Shown piece by piece: positions 27,931-36,101 of a DNA stretch of 49,280 nucleotides. The translations under genes were made by a program, and so were the position numbers. Where the stretch lies: assembly GCA_024421085.1 (NCBI GenBank), contig JAHQYN010000012.1:1-49280 (forward strand). Direction: 5' to 3'. The notes under the pieces are model-generated. The model saw only the letters and a program-made list of their open reading frames with translations. It ran no database searches and was not told the origin of the DNA. The stretch's first letter is position 1; every line of letters starts with the position of its first letter. Source of the stretch: Acidimicrobiia bacterium. Lineage in GTDB: Bacteria > Actinomycetota > Acidimicrobiia > Acidimicrobiales > Aldehydirespiratoraceae.

Positions 27931-28154
27931 TGATCCCCCAGATACTTGCGACGAGCACCCATCGCGTGGATGATAGCGGCACCGCGATCATCGCGGACAA
28001 CGGCCACCTCCAGTGGTTGACCCGTGGTCGACGGACCAATGAACATGGTCACGGCCCGGTGATCGGTGACGATGTGTCGCCAGAAGTATCTCACCGCGTG
28101 CAGCATGTCTTCGTCTCGGACACCGTGCTTGCGGGCGCTCGCCTCAATGTCAAC
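27918..28154 (-). CDS. DUF4258/BrnT-like toxin, start codon unusual (GTT?)
   Basis: The recognisable part runs LEVAVVRDDRGAAIIHAMGARRKYL, close to the VIHAMPxRxKF ending of a common small actinobacterial toxin-like family. From ATG 28106 only 62 residues would be made, and the family's first helix would be lost. The frame stays open 16 codons further (VDIEASARKHGVRDED, matching the family N-terminus) up to a TAG at 28157-28155. The codon after it is GTT (28154-28152), placed 6 nt after TAGCGT, exactly where a leaderless start should be. So either GTT is used, or a GTG start has mutated and the toxin is weakened. Confidence 0.65.
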   Translation of the reverse strand, partial: VDIEASARKHGVRDEDMLHAVRYFWRHIVTDHRAVTMFIGPSTTGQPLEVAVVRDDRGAAIIHAMGARRKYLGDQWLK

Positions 28155-28201
28155 CTAATGACGCTAGCCGGGGTCAGAAGATTTACAATCATTTCATTAT
28201 A
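28155..28201 (-). promoter_or_regulatory. Promoter region of the toxin-antitoxin unit
   Basis: On the minus strand a consensus TATAAT lies at 28201-28196 in an AT-rich patch, and TAGCGT at 28166-28161 lies 6 nt before the putative GTT start. Two alternative starts of transcription, one with a leader and one without, are possible. Confidence 0.4.
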
Positions 28202-28211
28202 ATATATGATT

Positions 28212-29399
28212 TCAGGTATCCCGACGGCGGCTCTCGGAGCGGAGATCGAAGGCGATCTTGACTGCGCCGCGCCTGCCGGCTTCGGCAGCGTGCGTCAGGG
28301 CGTCGCGGTAACGGTCGAGTGGATAGGTCGCTGACAGCATCTTGTCGAACGGCACCTTTCCGGCGAGTTCGATGGCCAGCTCGAAACTGGTTGCGCGGCG
28401 CCCGTCGCGCGGCAACTCGCTGCCGTAGGTGTAGGAGCCGACGAGTTCGGTCTCTCGATGCCACACCGGTGCGAGGTCGACATCGATCATCCCGGGCATT
28501 CCCAGCAGCACCACGCGGCCCCTCGGCCTGCACAGGCCGATCGCCGCGGTGACCGTCTCTGCCGAGCCGACCGCATCGATCACCACATCCGCGCCGCCGG
28601 AGAGTCGCGGACCGACCATGAAGGAGCCGGTGGCTCGTCGCACCGCTCGCCCGAGTTCGTCGGGAGCGCTCACCACATCGGCCCCGAACTCGGCGGCGAG
28701 ATCTTGTTGTTCCGGATATTTGGCGCCGACCATGATCGATCCCGGCGCGGTGAAATTGCGCAGCGCGGCCACGGTGACCAGACCCATCGAGCCGGCGCCG
28801 ATCACCGCCACGATGTCGCCGTCTTCGACCCCGGCCCGCAGCGCGGCATGCACCCCTCCGGCCACTGGCTCAACGGTCACCGCGGTCTCGTCGCTCATCT
28901 GCTCGGGCACGTCGTGGAGTTGGCTCTCATGGGCGACGAGCTCGGTCGCCCAGCCTCCGCCGGTGCTTGCACAGAACCCAGTCTGCAGGCCGGGTTGGAG
29001 GTGTCCGCTCCTCAGGTGCCGGTAGTCGTTGCCGTCGGCGGGGGCGGCGCCTTCGAAGGGCAGCGGGAAACCTCGCGCGGCGTGACCCAGCACCGGCTCG
29101 ATCAGCACTCGACGGCCGTCGGCGAGCTCGCCGACGATCTCATGTCCGAGCACGAACGGGAACGAGACGAAGTCCTCGAAGTAGCGCGACGAATGTCCGT
29201 CGATGGTCGCCAGATCGCTGCCGCAGACACCCGAGAGGCGCGGCCAGACACGATGCCAGCCATCGCCTGGCAGTTCGGGTGGGTCGTCGGTCACGAGCGA
29301 CAGCGGCCCGACCCCCGCGCCCGCGCCGGGCCGCAACCTTGATGCCGCCATGGCCGCGACATAGCGGAGTTCCTTGCGGCTGAACCGAAGCGCCTTCAC
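28212..29399 (-). CDS. Zinc-type MDR alcohol dehydrogenase-like protein lacking the structural zinc cysteines
   Basis: A 395-residue medium-chain dehydrogenase. Catalytic zinc ligands are visible as Cys in LSGVCGSDLAT and His/Glu in VLGHEIVGEL. The Rossmann core is AVIGAGSMGLVTVAAL. In relatives the lobe after the catalytic zinc has four Cys; here the matching stretch (VLGHAARGFPLPFEGAAPAD) has none until GFCASTGGGWATEL. The start is GTG 29399 (VKALRFSRKEL); the frame runs on upstream for about 180 codons, but only through a GC-rich tandem repeat. It is likely NAD(P)-dependent; substrate unknown. Confidence 0.85.
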   Translation of the reverse strand: MKALRFSRKELRYVAAMAASRLRPGAGAGVGPLSLVTDDPPELPGDGWHRVWPRLSGVCGSDLATIDGHSSRYFEDFVSFPFVLGHEIVGELADGRRVLIEPVLGHAARGFPLPFEGAAPADGNDYRHLRSGHLQPGLQTGFCASTGGGWATELVAHESQLHDVPEQMSDETAVTVEPVAGGVHAALRAGVEDGDIVAVIGAGSMGLVTVAALRNFTAPGSIMVGAKYPEQQDLAAEFGADVVSAPDELGRAVRRATGSFMVGPRLSGGADVVIDAVGSAETVTAAIGLCRPRGRVVLLGMPGMIDVDLAPVWHRETELVGSYTYGSELPRDGRRATSFELAIELAGKVPFDKMLSATYPLDRYRDALTHAAEAGRRGAVKIAFDLRSESRRRDT

Positions 29400-29430
29400 T
29401 GTCGGAAGGCTAGCGCCCGAGGACCCGCGC

Positions 29431-29613
29431 CGACGCACGGGCGACCGGGCAGGGTTCGCGGGCGACCGGGCAGACGCACGGGCGGGCAGACGCACGGGCG
29501 GGCAGGGTTCGCGGGCGACCGGGCAGGGTTCGCGGGCGGCCGGGCAGGGTTCGCGGGCGACCGGGCAGACGCACGGGCGACCGGGCAGGGGTTCGCGGGC
29601 GACCGGGCAGGGC
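29431..29613 (+). repeat. GC-rich minisatellite, about nine imperfect units of 13-22 bp
   Basis: Units consist of GGGCGACCGGGCAG followed by either GGTTCGC or ACGCAC, in mixed order, with a few shortened units (GGGCGGGCAGACGCAC). The array fills most of the gap between the start of the dehydrogenase and the stop of the amidohydrolase. It opens a long false frame upstream of the dehydrogenase start. Confidence 0.95.
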
Positions 29614-29632
29614 TCGGGGCCAGCCGTTGATC

Positions 29633-30811
29633 TCAGACCGCTCGGCGGGTCAGGGCCAAGCCGTTGTCGCGCATGATCTTGCGGATCTCGATGGAGTCGA
29701 AGCCCTCGAGGTCGTGGACGAAGTCTGTGGGCTCGGGCAGACCCTCGGCGTGGGGCCAATCCGAGCCGAACAGCATGTGGTCCGCACCGATCTTGCCGCG
29801 CAGGTCCAACAGGTCGTCCTCGTAGTAGGGCGACACCCAGACCTGACGGGAGAACACCTCGATCGGGTCCTCGGCGAACATGTGCTTCTGTTGCCGGTAG
29901 GTCTTTTCGAACTTCTTGAACAGCGGTTGGACCCACTCCGAACCGGTCTCGATGGTGGCGACGCGGATGTTGGTGTGCTCGCTCAACACGCCCTCCCCGA
30001 TCAACGAGGCGAGGGCGTCGCTGATCGGCGAGTAGGTAAGCAGCGACTTGAATGCGTTCTGACGGAACGCCTCGAACTCGGCAGCCATCCCCCAGTAGTC
30101 GCTGAGGAACTCATATCCGGCGTCGCCGGAGTGCATGGCCAAGGTGATGCCGTGGGAGTTCATCTTCTTCCAGAACGGGTCGTGGGCCGGGTCGCCGAGC
30201 GAACGGCGCCCGCCCCTGCCGTCGGGCACCGACGAGGGGCGCATGTTGACCACACGCACGTCGTGCTCGATCATCCAGTCGAGTTGGTCGAGGGCCCAGT
30301 CGACGTCGGCGAGCGTGATGTACCCCGCCGCGAAGATGCGGTCCTGATAGGAGAATCCCCAGTCCTCGTGAATCCACTTGTTGAACGCGGCGAAGGCGCT
30401 CAGCACGGCTTCGGTGTCGTGGTCGAGCGACGACTCCATCCCCACCCCGAGGGTCGGGAACAAAAAGCACGCCTCGAGGTTCTGGCGGTCCATCACTGAT
30501 ATTCGCGTGTCGCGTTCGCGGTACTCGTCGGGGATGGGCACGAGTTCCCCGAAAGCGGCGACGATGTCGTCTCTGGCGACTCTGCCTCGGAAGTAGTCGT
30601 CGAGGCAGCCGGGGCGGGCCACGGGGTCGAAGGTCGGGTTGGGGATGAACCGGTTGACCTTGCCTCCGACGAGCAGACGCTTGCGCCCGTTGATCTCGGC
30701 CCACTGCATGCAGCGCTTGTGCATCTTGGGGTCGACATGGCGGATGAAGGCATCCTCCGCCTCGTAGTAGTGGTTGTCGGCGTCGAACGCCTTGAAGTCG
30801 AGTGCAGCCAT
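29633..30811 (-). CDS. Amidohydrolase family 2 protein (TIM-barrel metal hydrolase)
   Basis: A 392-residue amidohydrolase_2. The first metal motif appears as DADNHYYE near residue 10, a later metal His in LAMHSGD, and the C-terminal Asp motif in MLFGSDWPHAEG. This subgroup includes decarboxylases and hydrolases of aromatic and lipid intermediates and is abundant in actinobacteria. TAGAGT stands 6 nt before ATG 30811, indicating leaderless expression. It ends next to a minisatellite. The substrate cannot be told; the decarboxylase-like members are the closest in style. Confidence 0.88.
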   Translation of the reverse strand: MAALDFKAFDADNHYYEAEDAFIRHVDPKMHKRCMQWAEINGRKRLLVGGKVNRFIPNPTFDPVARPGCLDDYFRGRVARDDIVAAFGELVPIPDEYRERDTRISVMDRQNLEACFLFPTLGVGMESSLDHDTEAVLSAFAAFNKWIHEDWGFSYQDRIFAAGYITLADVDWALDQLDWMIEHDVRVVNMRPSSVPDGRGGRRSLGDPAHDPFWKKMNSHGITLAMHSGDAGYEFLSDYWGMAAEFEAFRQNAFKSLLTYSPISDALASLIGEGVLSEHTNIRVATIETGSEWVQPLFKKFEKTYRQQKHMFAEDPIEVFSRQVWVSPYYEDDLLDLRGKIGADHMLFGSDWPHAEGLPEPTDFVHDLEGFDSIEIRKIMRDNGLALTRRAV

Positions 30812-31187
30812 GAAGCCACTCTATGCACGCCGCACGAACCGGCAAAACCGACGGCGGGCTGGGACTTTGGGTCCGGCCAGCGAAATCGCCAACCGGACCC
30901 TGTTTTCCCTGGAGGGGGACGGGAATGAAGTTCCCGAGTCTGAAGCATCCGGCCCTGCGCCCAGATGACTTCGAACCCGCACACAACTGTAGTGCAAGAA
31001 TCTGACGGTGGTCAACATCTTAGCAAAGAAACTGCAACGAAAAAGTAAAGAACTGGGGAAAACCCGAGTCCAACTATACGGAAACACTATCAAACACAAC
31101 TCGACAATCTTTTTCGAACCACGAGAATGCGTCGCTCGCGTGTCGATGGTTGTCACAATTCGGCGGTTCGGTCAGGCCCGCCGGGTT
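30812..31187. other. 376-bp intergenic region with hairpins and an AT-rich patch
   Basis: No convincing gene. Besides the terminator-like hairpin (30869-30906), there is a hairpin GGGAA-TGAAG-TTCCC at 30921-30935. Bases 31005-31120 are clearly AT-rich compared with the surroundings and contain only stop-ridden frames. Structured RNA is possible but I recognise no known class. Confidence 0.4.
30869..30906 (+). terminator. Rho-independent-terminator-like hairpin with no obvious upstream gene on its strand
   Basis: GGGTCCGG (30869-30876) pairs perfectly with CCGGACCC (30893-30900), followed by TGTTTT. The T run points to termination on the plus strand, but the flanking genes are both on the minus strand. 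It could belong to an unannotated transcript or be a relic. Confidence 0.45.
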
Positions 31188-31979
31188 CTAGGTGTCGTAG
31201 AACTCTCCGGCGTTGACCAGCAGGCGCTGACCGGTGACCATCCGGGCGCGGTCCGAGGCGAAGAACACTGCCGCTTCGGCCACGTCCGCGTCGGTGGGCA
31301 TCTCGCGCAGGGCCATGCCCTGAGCGATCTCGTCGCGCACCTCCGCTGCGGTGATGCCCCGTTGCGCCGCCTGCCACTCACAGAACATCTTCACGTTCGG
31401 GCCCCACATCCAGGTTGGCACGACGGTGTTGACCCTGATCCCTTGCGGGCCGAGTTCCGCGGCCAGGTTCCGTGCCATGGCGAGCAGAGCGGACTTGGCG
31501 GCTGCATAGGCGAATTGCGGGATCGCTGCCACCGGTTTGAGCGAGGCTTGCGAACCGATCAGCACGACCGAGCCTCCCCGCTCATTGGCAGCGAAAGTCG
31601 GCACGACCGATCGGACCACATTGACCGCGCCCAACGCGTTGATGTCGATCACCTTGCGCAGTTCGTCGTCGTCGAGGTCGGCGAAGGTCCCGACGCTCGC
31701 GTCCATGGCCGCAACGTTGATCACCGCCTCGAGCCCGCCGAAACGCTCCACACCGGCGCTGACTGCGGCTTCCAGCGATGCCAGATCCGTCACGTCGGCG
31801 CCAGCGACGAGGACCCGTTCCCCTGAGGGGTCGAGTTCGGCGGCTGTAGCGGTGAGGCGCTCCAGGTTGCGGGCGACGGCGATCACGTTGGCGCCGTCGC
31901 GCAGCGCGGCGGCGGCGCACGATCTGCCGAGTCCCGGCCCGACCCCCACCACCATCAACGTCGAGTTCTCGAGAATCAT
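31188..31979 (-). CDS. Short-chain dehydrogenase/reductase (SDR)
   Basis: A 263-residue SDR. The cofactor motif is divergent, VVGVGPGLGRSCAAA, in place of TGxxxGIG, with INVAAMDASVG in place of NNAG. The Ser/Tyr/Lys set is visible as LIGSQASLK and FAYAAAKSALLAM. The C-terminus keeps VTGQRLLVNAGEF. The atypical glycine motif places it with the complex or divergent SDRs. AAGGAG 7 nt before ATG 31979 is a strong ribosome site, so unlike many neighbours this gene has a leader, which contains the 137-bp repeat's right end. Substrate unknown. Confidence 0.88.
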   Translation of the reverse strand: MILENSTLMVVGVGPGLGRSCAAAALRDGANVIAVARNLERLTATAAELDPSGERVLVAGADVTDLASLEAAVSAGVERFGGLEAVINVAAMDASVGTFADLDDDELRKVIDINALGAVNVVRSVVPTFAANERGGSVVLIGSQASLKPVAAIPQFAYAAAKSALLAMARNLAAELGPQGIRVNTVVPTWMWGPNVKMFCEWQAAQRGITAAEVRDEIAQGMALREMPTDADVAEAAVFFASDRARMVTGQRLLVNAGEFYDT

Positions 31980-31999
31980 CGTGTCGCTCCTTAGTAAGT

Positions 32000-32264
32000 G
32001 CGCGGATTGAACAGCGTAGGTGCGCCGAGACCTGTTGTCTCCCGCTCTTGTTCGCTGCGCTCACGGGCCGCTTGGGCCACGGCCTCGTTCGGTCGCGATC
32101 GTGTGCGGGATCAATCCGCTCGGCCTCCTAGTACGTGCGCGGATTGAACAGCGTAGGTGCGCCGAGACCTGTTGTCTCCCGCTCTTGTTCGCTGCGCTCA
32201 CGGGCCGCTCGGGCCACGGCCTCGTTCGGTCGCGATCGTGTGCGGGATCAATCCGCTCGGCCTC
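32000..32264. repeat. 137-bp tandem repeat, two copies, with a diverged third copy at 36184
   Basis: TGCGCGGATTGAACAGCGTA occurs at 31999 and again at 32136, period 137, and the two units are nearly identical to their ends (CGCTCGGCCTC). The second unit ends at the stop codon of the next gene. On the minus strand the unit contains TACGCT, a -10-like hexamer, and lies in the leader of the SDR. A related sequence occurs at 36184-36361. Confidence 0.93.
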
Positions 32265-33068
32265 TTACCAGAGTTGGTCTGTGTAGGTGTCGGTTCCGAC
32301 GATCGTCGGCACAAAGGGTGCGGCATAGACGACTTCGCCGAGCCCGTTCGCCGCTAGACCGTCGGCGTAGGCACGGAACCTGTCCCAGACCGCGGTCGGT
32401 TCGTCCTCCATGAAGAAGCACTGCAACTGACGGTCGGGGGGCCCCGGCGGCATGCCCAGATCCATCGGGGCACGGTCGGTGTCACCGCTCGCTGCGTCCT
32501 GGTAGTGCCACGAGACCATGCTGGCGACCGGCGAGCTGGCCATCAGCGCCGGCAGCGCCTCATCGTTGAGGTGCGCCACCAACTGCTCCTCGCTAACCCC
32601 GTCGGCCGGATCGACCGCCACCACGCCGAGCCCCTTGTAGGGATGGTCCAGAGCCAACTCGATTGGGACGGGGTCGGTGTCGCGGTAGTGGCAGCCTGGG
32701 CGCTCCAACAGCACGGTGTGCGCATGAACACGGTTCGGGAATCCCCGGTTGTTCTGGTAGAGCCAAACGACCTGGTCCGTAGCCCAGGAGAAATGTTCAT
32801 CGTGGGCTCCTTCGAGCACGTAGTAGATCGCCAGGTACGAGCCAGCCTCGACCGGGCTGGCCAGCGGCGTGTCGCCGCGGGGGAAGCGCAGGTCTTTGAG
32901 CTCCTTGGTGGCGACCCAGCGCTTGCCTGCGAAGAGCTTCGGGCCGATCATGCAGCCCGCGTAGAAATGGTCGCGTTCATACCAGCGGTTGTATCCGACT
33001 TCGTAGCCCTTCTCGGGGTCGACCATCGTGAACAGCATGGAACCGACTCTGATGGGGTGATCGTTCAT
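32265..33068 (-). CDS. Uncharacterised protein, ferredoxin-like dimeric barrel style
   Basis: A 267-residue protein that appears to consist of two similar halves. The N-terminal half holds YNRWYERDHFYAGCMIGP and YLAIYYVLEGAHDEHF, and the C-terminal half holds GLGVVAVDPADG and QLQCFFMEDEPTAVWDRF. Both resemble EthD/dimeric alpha-beta barrel proteins. No cofactor motif is evident. The start is ATG 33068 (MNDHPIRVGS), with GAGGGAGCAGGA directly upstream. It lies upstream of the SDR on the same strand, but the two are separated by the tandem repeat. Its function is unknown; proteins of this style occur near lipid-degradation genes. Confidence 0.7.
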   Translation of the reverse strand: MNDHPIRVGSMLFTMVDPEKGYEVGYNRWYERDHFYAGCMIGPKLFAGKRWVATKELKDLRFPRGDTPLASPVEAGSYLAIYYVLEGAHDEHFSWATDQVVWLYQNNRGFPNRVHAHTVLLERPGCHYRDTDPVPIELALDHPYKGLGVVAVDPADGVSEEQLVAHLNDEALPALMASSPVASMVSWHYQDAASGDTDRAPMDLGMPPGPPDRQLQCFFMEDEPTAVWDRFRAYADGLAANGLGEVVYAAPFVPTIVGTDTYTDQLW

Positions 33069-33209
33069 TCCTGCTCCCTCGGGTAGTTGCGGCGTAGCGG
33101 CCAAGCGTTCCAGAAATCAGCCGTCGAATACAATCCGACCGGTCAATTCGGGGCCGGAGCCGGTTGGAGGCTTCGCGCCCGGCAGCGCTTCGAGCACCAA
33201 TCATGCTCA

Positions 33210-33215
33210 TATGCT
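33210..33215 (+). promoter_or_regulatory. -10-like hexamer TATGCT, leaderless layout, for inositol-phosphate synthase
   Basis: TATGCT is followed by CGACGG (6 nt) and ATG 33222. It supports that start over the in-frame ATG at 33087. Confidence 0.5.
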
Positions 33216-33221
33216 CGACGG

Positions 33222-34523
33222 ATGACTGCTCGTGACATTGCACCTCCCACCGGCAAGCTCGGTGTGCTCACCCCGGGTATGGGTGCCGTTGCCTCCACCT
33301 TCACCGCCGGTGTGCTCGCCGCCCGCCAGAGCGGTGAGGCCCCGCTCGGTTCTGTCAGCCAGACGGCCCACATCCGTCTCGGGACCCGAGACGAGAACCG
33401 CAATCCGCTGATCCGTGATTTCGTCCCCCTGGCCCGTCTCGACGACATCGTGTTCGGGGGATGGGATCCGATCTCGGCCAACGCCCTTGAAGCCGCCCGT
33501 GCCTGCGGGGTCCTCGAGGAACGCGACCTGGCCCCGATCTCAGCGGAGATGGAGGGCATAGTCGCCATGGACGCGGTGTTCGACCAGCGCTGGGTCAGCC
33601 GCCTCAACGGGGCCCGGGTAAAGACCGAGACCGACATGTGGGACCAGGCGATGGCGCTCATGTCCGACATTGAGAACTTCCGCATCGAGAACGACTGCGA
33701 GCGTCTGGTCATGGTCTGGTGCGGCTCGACCGAGGCCTTCCAGGAGCCCAGCGAAGTCCACGCCACCATCGAGTCGTTCGAGAACGGCCTCAAGAACAAC
33801 GACGACAACATCTCCCCGAGCCAGATCTACGTCTACGCCGCGTTGCAGTCGGGTGTGCCCTTCGCCAACGGCGCCCCCAACCTGTCGACTGACCTGCCGT
33901 GCATGATCGAGATGTCGCACCGCAACCGCGTGCCGATCGCCGGCAAGGACTTCAAGACCGGCCAGACGCTCATGAAGACCCTGATCGCGCCCGGCCTGAA
34001 GGCTCGGATGCTGGGGCTCCGCGGCTGGTACTCCACCAACATCCTAGGTAACCGCGACGGCGAGGTGCTCGACGCCCCGGAGAACTTCAAGACCAAGGAG
34101 GAGTCGAAGCTGGGGGTGCTGCACACGATCCTGCAGCCCGAGACCTACCCCGAGCTCTACGGCAACGTCGACCATGTGGTGCGGATCAACTACTACCCGC
34201 CGCGCGGCGACAACAAGGAGGGCTGGGACGCGATCGACATCTTCGGTTGGATGGGCTACCCGATGCAGATCAAGATCGACTTCCTGTGCCGCGACTCGAT
34301 CCTCGCCGCTCCGATCGTGTTGGACTTGGCGCTGTTCATGGATCTGGCCGCACGCGCTGGCGAGTGCGGCGTGCAGGAGTGGTTGAGCTTCTACCTCAAG
34401 GCGCCGCAGGCCGCAGGCGACGTTCCGGCCGAACAGGACCTGTTCATCCAGCAGACCAAGATGAAAAACACTCTGCGCGAGTGGATGGGCGAGCCCGCCG
34501 TCACCCACTCCGAGGCCGGCTGA
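33222..34523 (+). CDS. ino1: Inositol-3-phosphate synthase
   Basis: A 433-residue NAD-dependent enzyme that turns glucose-6-phosphate into inositol-3-phosphate, the first step towards phosphatidylinositol and, in many actinobacteria, mycothiol. The N-terminal nucleotide-binding loop is LGVLTPGMGAVASTF. Family-defining segments are AGKDFKTGQTLMKT, the family's LGNxDG motif in STNILGNRDGEVLD, and HVVRINYYPPRGDNKEGWD. The length is near the bacterial norm. TATGCT 6 nt upstream supports ATG 33222. Together with the PIG-L deacetylase at 47773, inositol-based thiol synthesis is plausible, but that is inference. Confidence 0.95.
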   Translation: MTARDIAPPTGKLGVLTPGMGAVASTFTAGVLAARQSGEAPLGSVSQTAHIRLGTRDENRNPLIRDFVPLARLDDIVFGGWDPISANALEAARACGVLEERDLAPISAEMEGIVAMDAVFDQRWVSRLNGARVKTETDMWDQAMALMSDIENFRIENDCERLVMVWCGSTEAFQEPSEVHATIESFENGLKNNDDNISPSQIYVYAALQSGVPFANGAPNLSTDLPCMIEMSHRNRVPIAGKDFKTGQTLMKTLIAPGLKARMLGLRGWYSTNILGNRDGEVLDAPENFKTKEESKLGVLHTILQPETYPELYGNVDHVVRINYYPPRGDNKEGWDAIDIFGWMGYPMQIKIDFLCRDSILAAPIVLDLALFMDLAARAGECGVQEWLSFYLKAPQAAGDVPAEQDLFIQQTKMKNTLREWMGEPAVTHSEAG

Positions 34524-34577
34524 CCACCCGGGCCGGGGCTGACTGCCCGGGTCGGGGCTGACCGCCTGGGGCCAGTT
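34522..34577 (+). repeat. 19-bp tandem repeat, three units, starting at the ino1 stop codon
   Basis: Units GACCACCCGGGCCGGGGCT, GACTGCCCGGGTCGGGGCT and a shorter GACCGCCTGGGGCCAGTT follow one another, and the first begins within the TGA of ino1 (34521-34523). The unit is unrelated to the other arrays in the window. Confidence 0.85.
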
Positions 34578-34627
34578 GACCTGGCACTCTGTGCAGACGC
34601 GCAGTTCTGGTGGCAGACTGTTGGGCG

Positions 34628-35986
34628 ATGTCCGTGTTGGGCGCAGACGCACCGGAACTTGACCTGGAAGGGCACAGCTTCGTCGTGCGGGGGCCCTCTG
34701 CGCTAAGGGGAACTGTGGGAGTCTCCGGCGCCAAGAACAGCGTGTTGAAGCTGATGGCTGCGACTCTGCTGGCCGAGGGCAGGTTTCGCATCTCCAATGT
34801 TCCCCGTATCACAGATGTGGGGCTGATGGCCGAACTGCTGCGAGCCGTCGGTTGCGAGGTCGCGGTGAATTCGCCGGGCGCAGCCGGAGCCGCGGATGGC
34901 TTCTCCTCGTCGGCAACCGACACCGGCGGGTCGCTCGTGATCGACGTTCCGGCGCAGATTGAACCGGTTGCGCCCCGCAATATCGTCGATCGGTTCAGAG
35001 CTTCGATTGTGGTGCTCGGGCCGATGCTGACTCGCTGCGGCGAGGCAGTCGTAGCACTTCCGGGGGGTGATGACTTCGGCCCCCGCCCCATCGACATGCA
35101 TCTGCAGGGGTTGGCCAGACTGGGAGTTGAGTCCGAAACGGTCGACGGGTATGTCCACGCGCGGGCTCAAGAGTTGCGCGGAGCGACGGTCCGGCTCGAC
35201 TTTCCGAGCGTCGGCGCCACCGAGAATCTGCTCATGGCGGCTGTGCGGGCCGCCGGCACCACTGTGATCGACAACGCGGCGCGCGAGCCCGAGGTCGTCG
35301 ATCTCTGCGAGTTCCTCGTCAAGATGGGCGCGCGGATTGTAGGGGCGGGTTCAAGCACACTCACGATTGAGGGTGTTGAGGACATCGGGCGGTTCGGTTC
35401 GGCCGATCATTGCGTTGTCGGTGATCGGATCGTGGCGGCCACCTACTTGACGGCGGTCGGGATCGCATCTGGGGAGATCACTGTCAGCGGAGTGAACCCG
35501 GATCACCTGGCAGTGTTCCGCGGCAAACTGGCCGACATGGGCATGGAGATAACCGTCGATGACCGGAGCATCAGCGCGGCGGTGTCGAGCCGTCTGAGGT
35601 CCGCGAAATTCTCGACTCTTCCGTACCCGGGAGTTGCCACCGACCTGAAGCCGCTGTTGGTGGCGCTGCTGGCCACCGCTGACGGGGTCGGCTCGGTCAC
35701 CGAGAATCTGTTCGCCGAGCGGTTCCGGTATGTGGACGACCTGCGCGCCATGGGTGCAGATATTCGCATCGACTCGCATCATGTGGTGATCGAGGGCAGC
35801 GAGCGCTTGTCGGCGGCTGAGGTGAAAGCCCACGATATTCGTGCGGGCGCAGCACTGGTGATCGCCGGACTGGGCGCGCAGGGCCGCACGGTCGTTAGCA
35901 ACGCCCACCACGTCGCCCGCGGCTACGACGACCTCGCCGCGAAGCTGCGCTCGTTGGGTGCCGACGTCTCGCTCAGTCGTTCTTGA
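34628..35986 (+). CDS. murA: UDP-N-acetylglucosamine 1-carboxyvinyltransferase, Asp in place of the catalytic Cys
   Basis: The 452-residue enzyme of the first committed step of peptidoglycan synthesis, transferring enolpyruvate from PEP. The N-terminus keeps the SGAKNSVLK motif with its essential Lys/Asn. The active-site loop reads LPGGDDFGPRPIDMH where most bacteria have GGC, so the nucleophile or acid Cys is Asp. Mycobacterial MurA has the same change, which gives intrinsic fosfomycin resistance. Both domains are complete. I favour ATG 34628 (MSVLGADAPEL) over 34610 because CAGACT lies 8 nt before it. It is convergent with the small membrane-protein ORF, with which it overlaps by 14 bp. Confidence 0.95.
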   Translation: MSVLGADAPELDLEGHSFVVRGPSALRGTVGVSGAKNSVLKLMAATLLAEGRFRISNVPRITDVGLMAELLRAVGCEVAVNSPGAAGAADGFSSSATDTGGSLVIDVPAQIEPVAPRNIVDRFRASIVVLGPMLTRCGEAVVALPGGDDFGPRPIDMHLQGLARLGVESETVDGYVHARAQELRGATVRLDFPSVGATENLLMAAVRAAGTTVIDNAAREPEVVDLCEFLVKMGARIVGAGSSTLTIEGVEDIGRFGSADHCVVGDRIVAATYLTAVGIASGEITVSGVNPDHLAVFRGKLADMGMEITVDDRSISAAVSSRLRSAKFSTLPYPGVATDLKPLLVALLATADGVGSVTENLFAERFRYVDDLRAMGADIRIDSHHVVIEGSERLSAAEVKAHDIRAGAALVIAGLGAQGRTVVSNAHHVARGYDDLAAKLRSLGADVSLSRS

Positions 35987-36101
35987 GTTCTGTCTGGGCG
36001 TTGTTGAGTTCGGTCTGGGCGTTGCTGAGTTCGGTCTGCGACCGTGCCCGTCGGCGGGCGACCAACATGAGCAGGCCGACGAAGAGCATCGGCACGCCCA
36101 C
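35973..36101 (-). CDS. Small single-span membrane protein with repeated QTELxNA tail
   Basis: A frame of 42 codons from GTG 36101 to the TGA at 35973-35975. It encodes a hydrophobic segment (VGVPMLFVGLLMLVA), a basic stop-transfer (RRRARS) and three near-identical heptads QTELSNA/QTELNNA/QTELKN. The same frame is open upstream to 36161, reading ALLAHQGGWDEILA, a stretch typical of small actinobacterial membrane proteins, but it has no ATG, GTG or TTG before 36101 and a stop at 36162-36164. The true start may be non-standard or damaged. The heptads come from a 21-bp tandem repeat. Its last 14 bp overlap murA convergently. Confidence 0.55.
   Translation of the reverse strand: MGVPMLFVGLLMLVARRRARSQTELSNAQTELNNAQTELKND

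Noticed and set aside
29400-29936. N-terminal extension of the zinc-type dehydrogenase
   Set aside because: The frame is open only because the GC-rich minisatellite lacks stops. The extra residues are Arg/Pro/Ala repeats and overlap the amidohydrolase gene antisense; GTG 29399 begins the conserved fold.
30821-31156. Minus-strand ORF of 111 codons in the gap before the SDR
   Set aside because: It runs across the terminator-like hairpin and the AT-rich patch, has mixed composition and matches no family I know.
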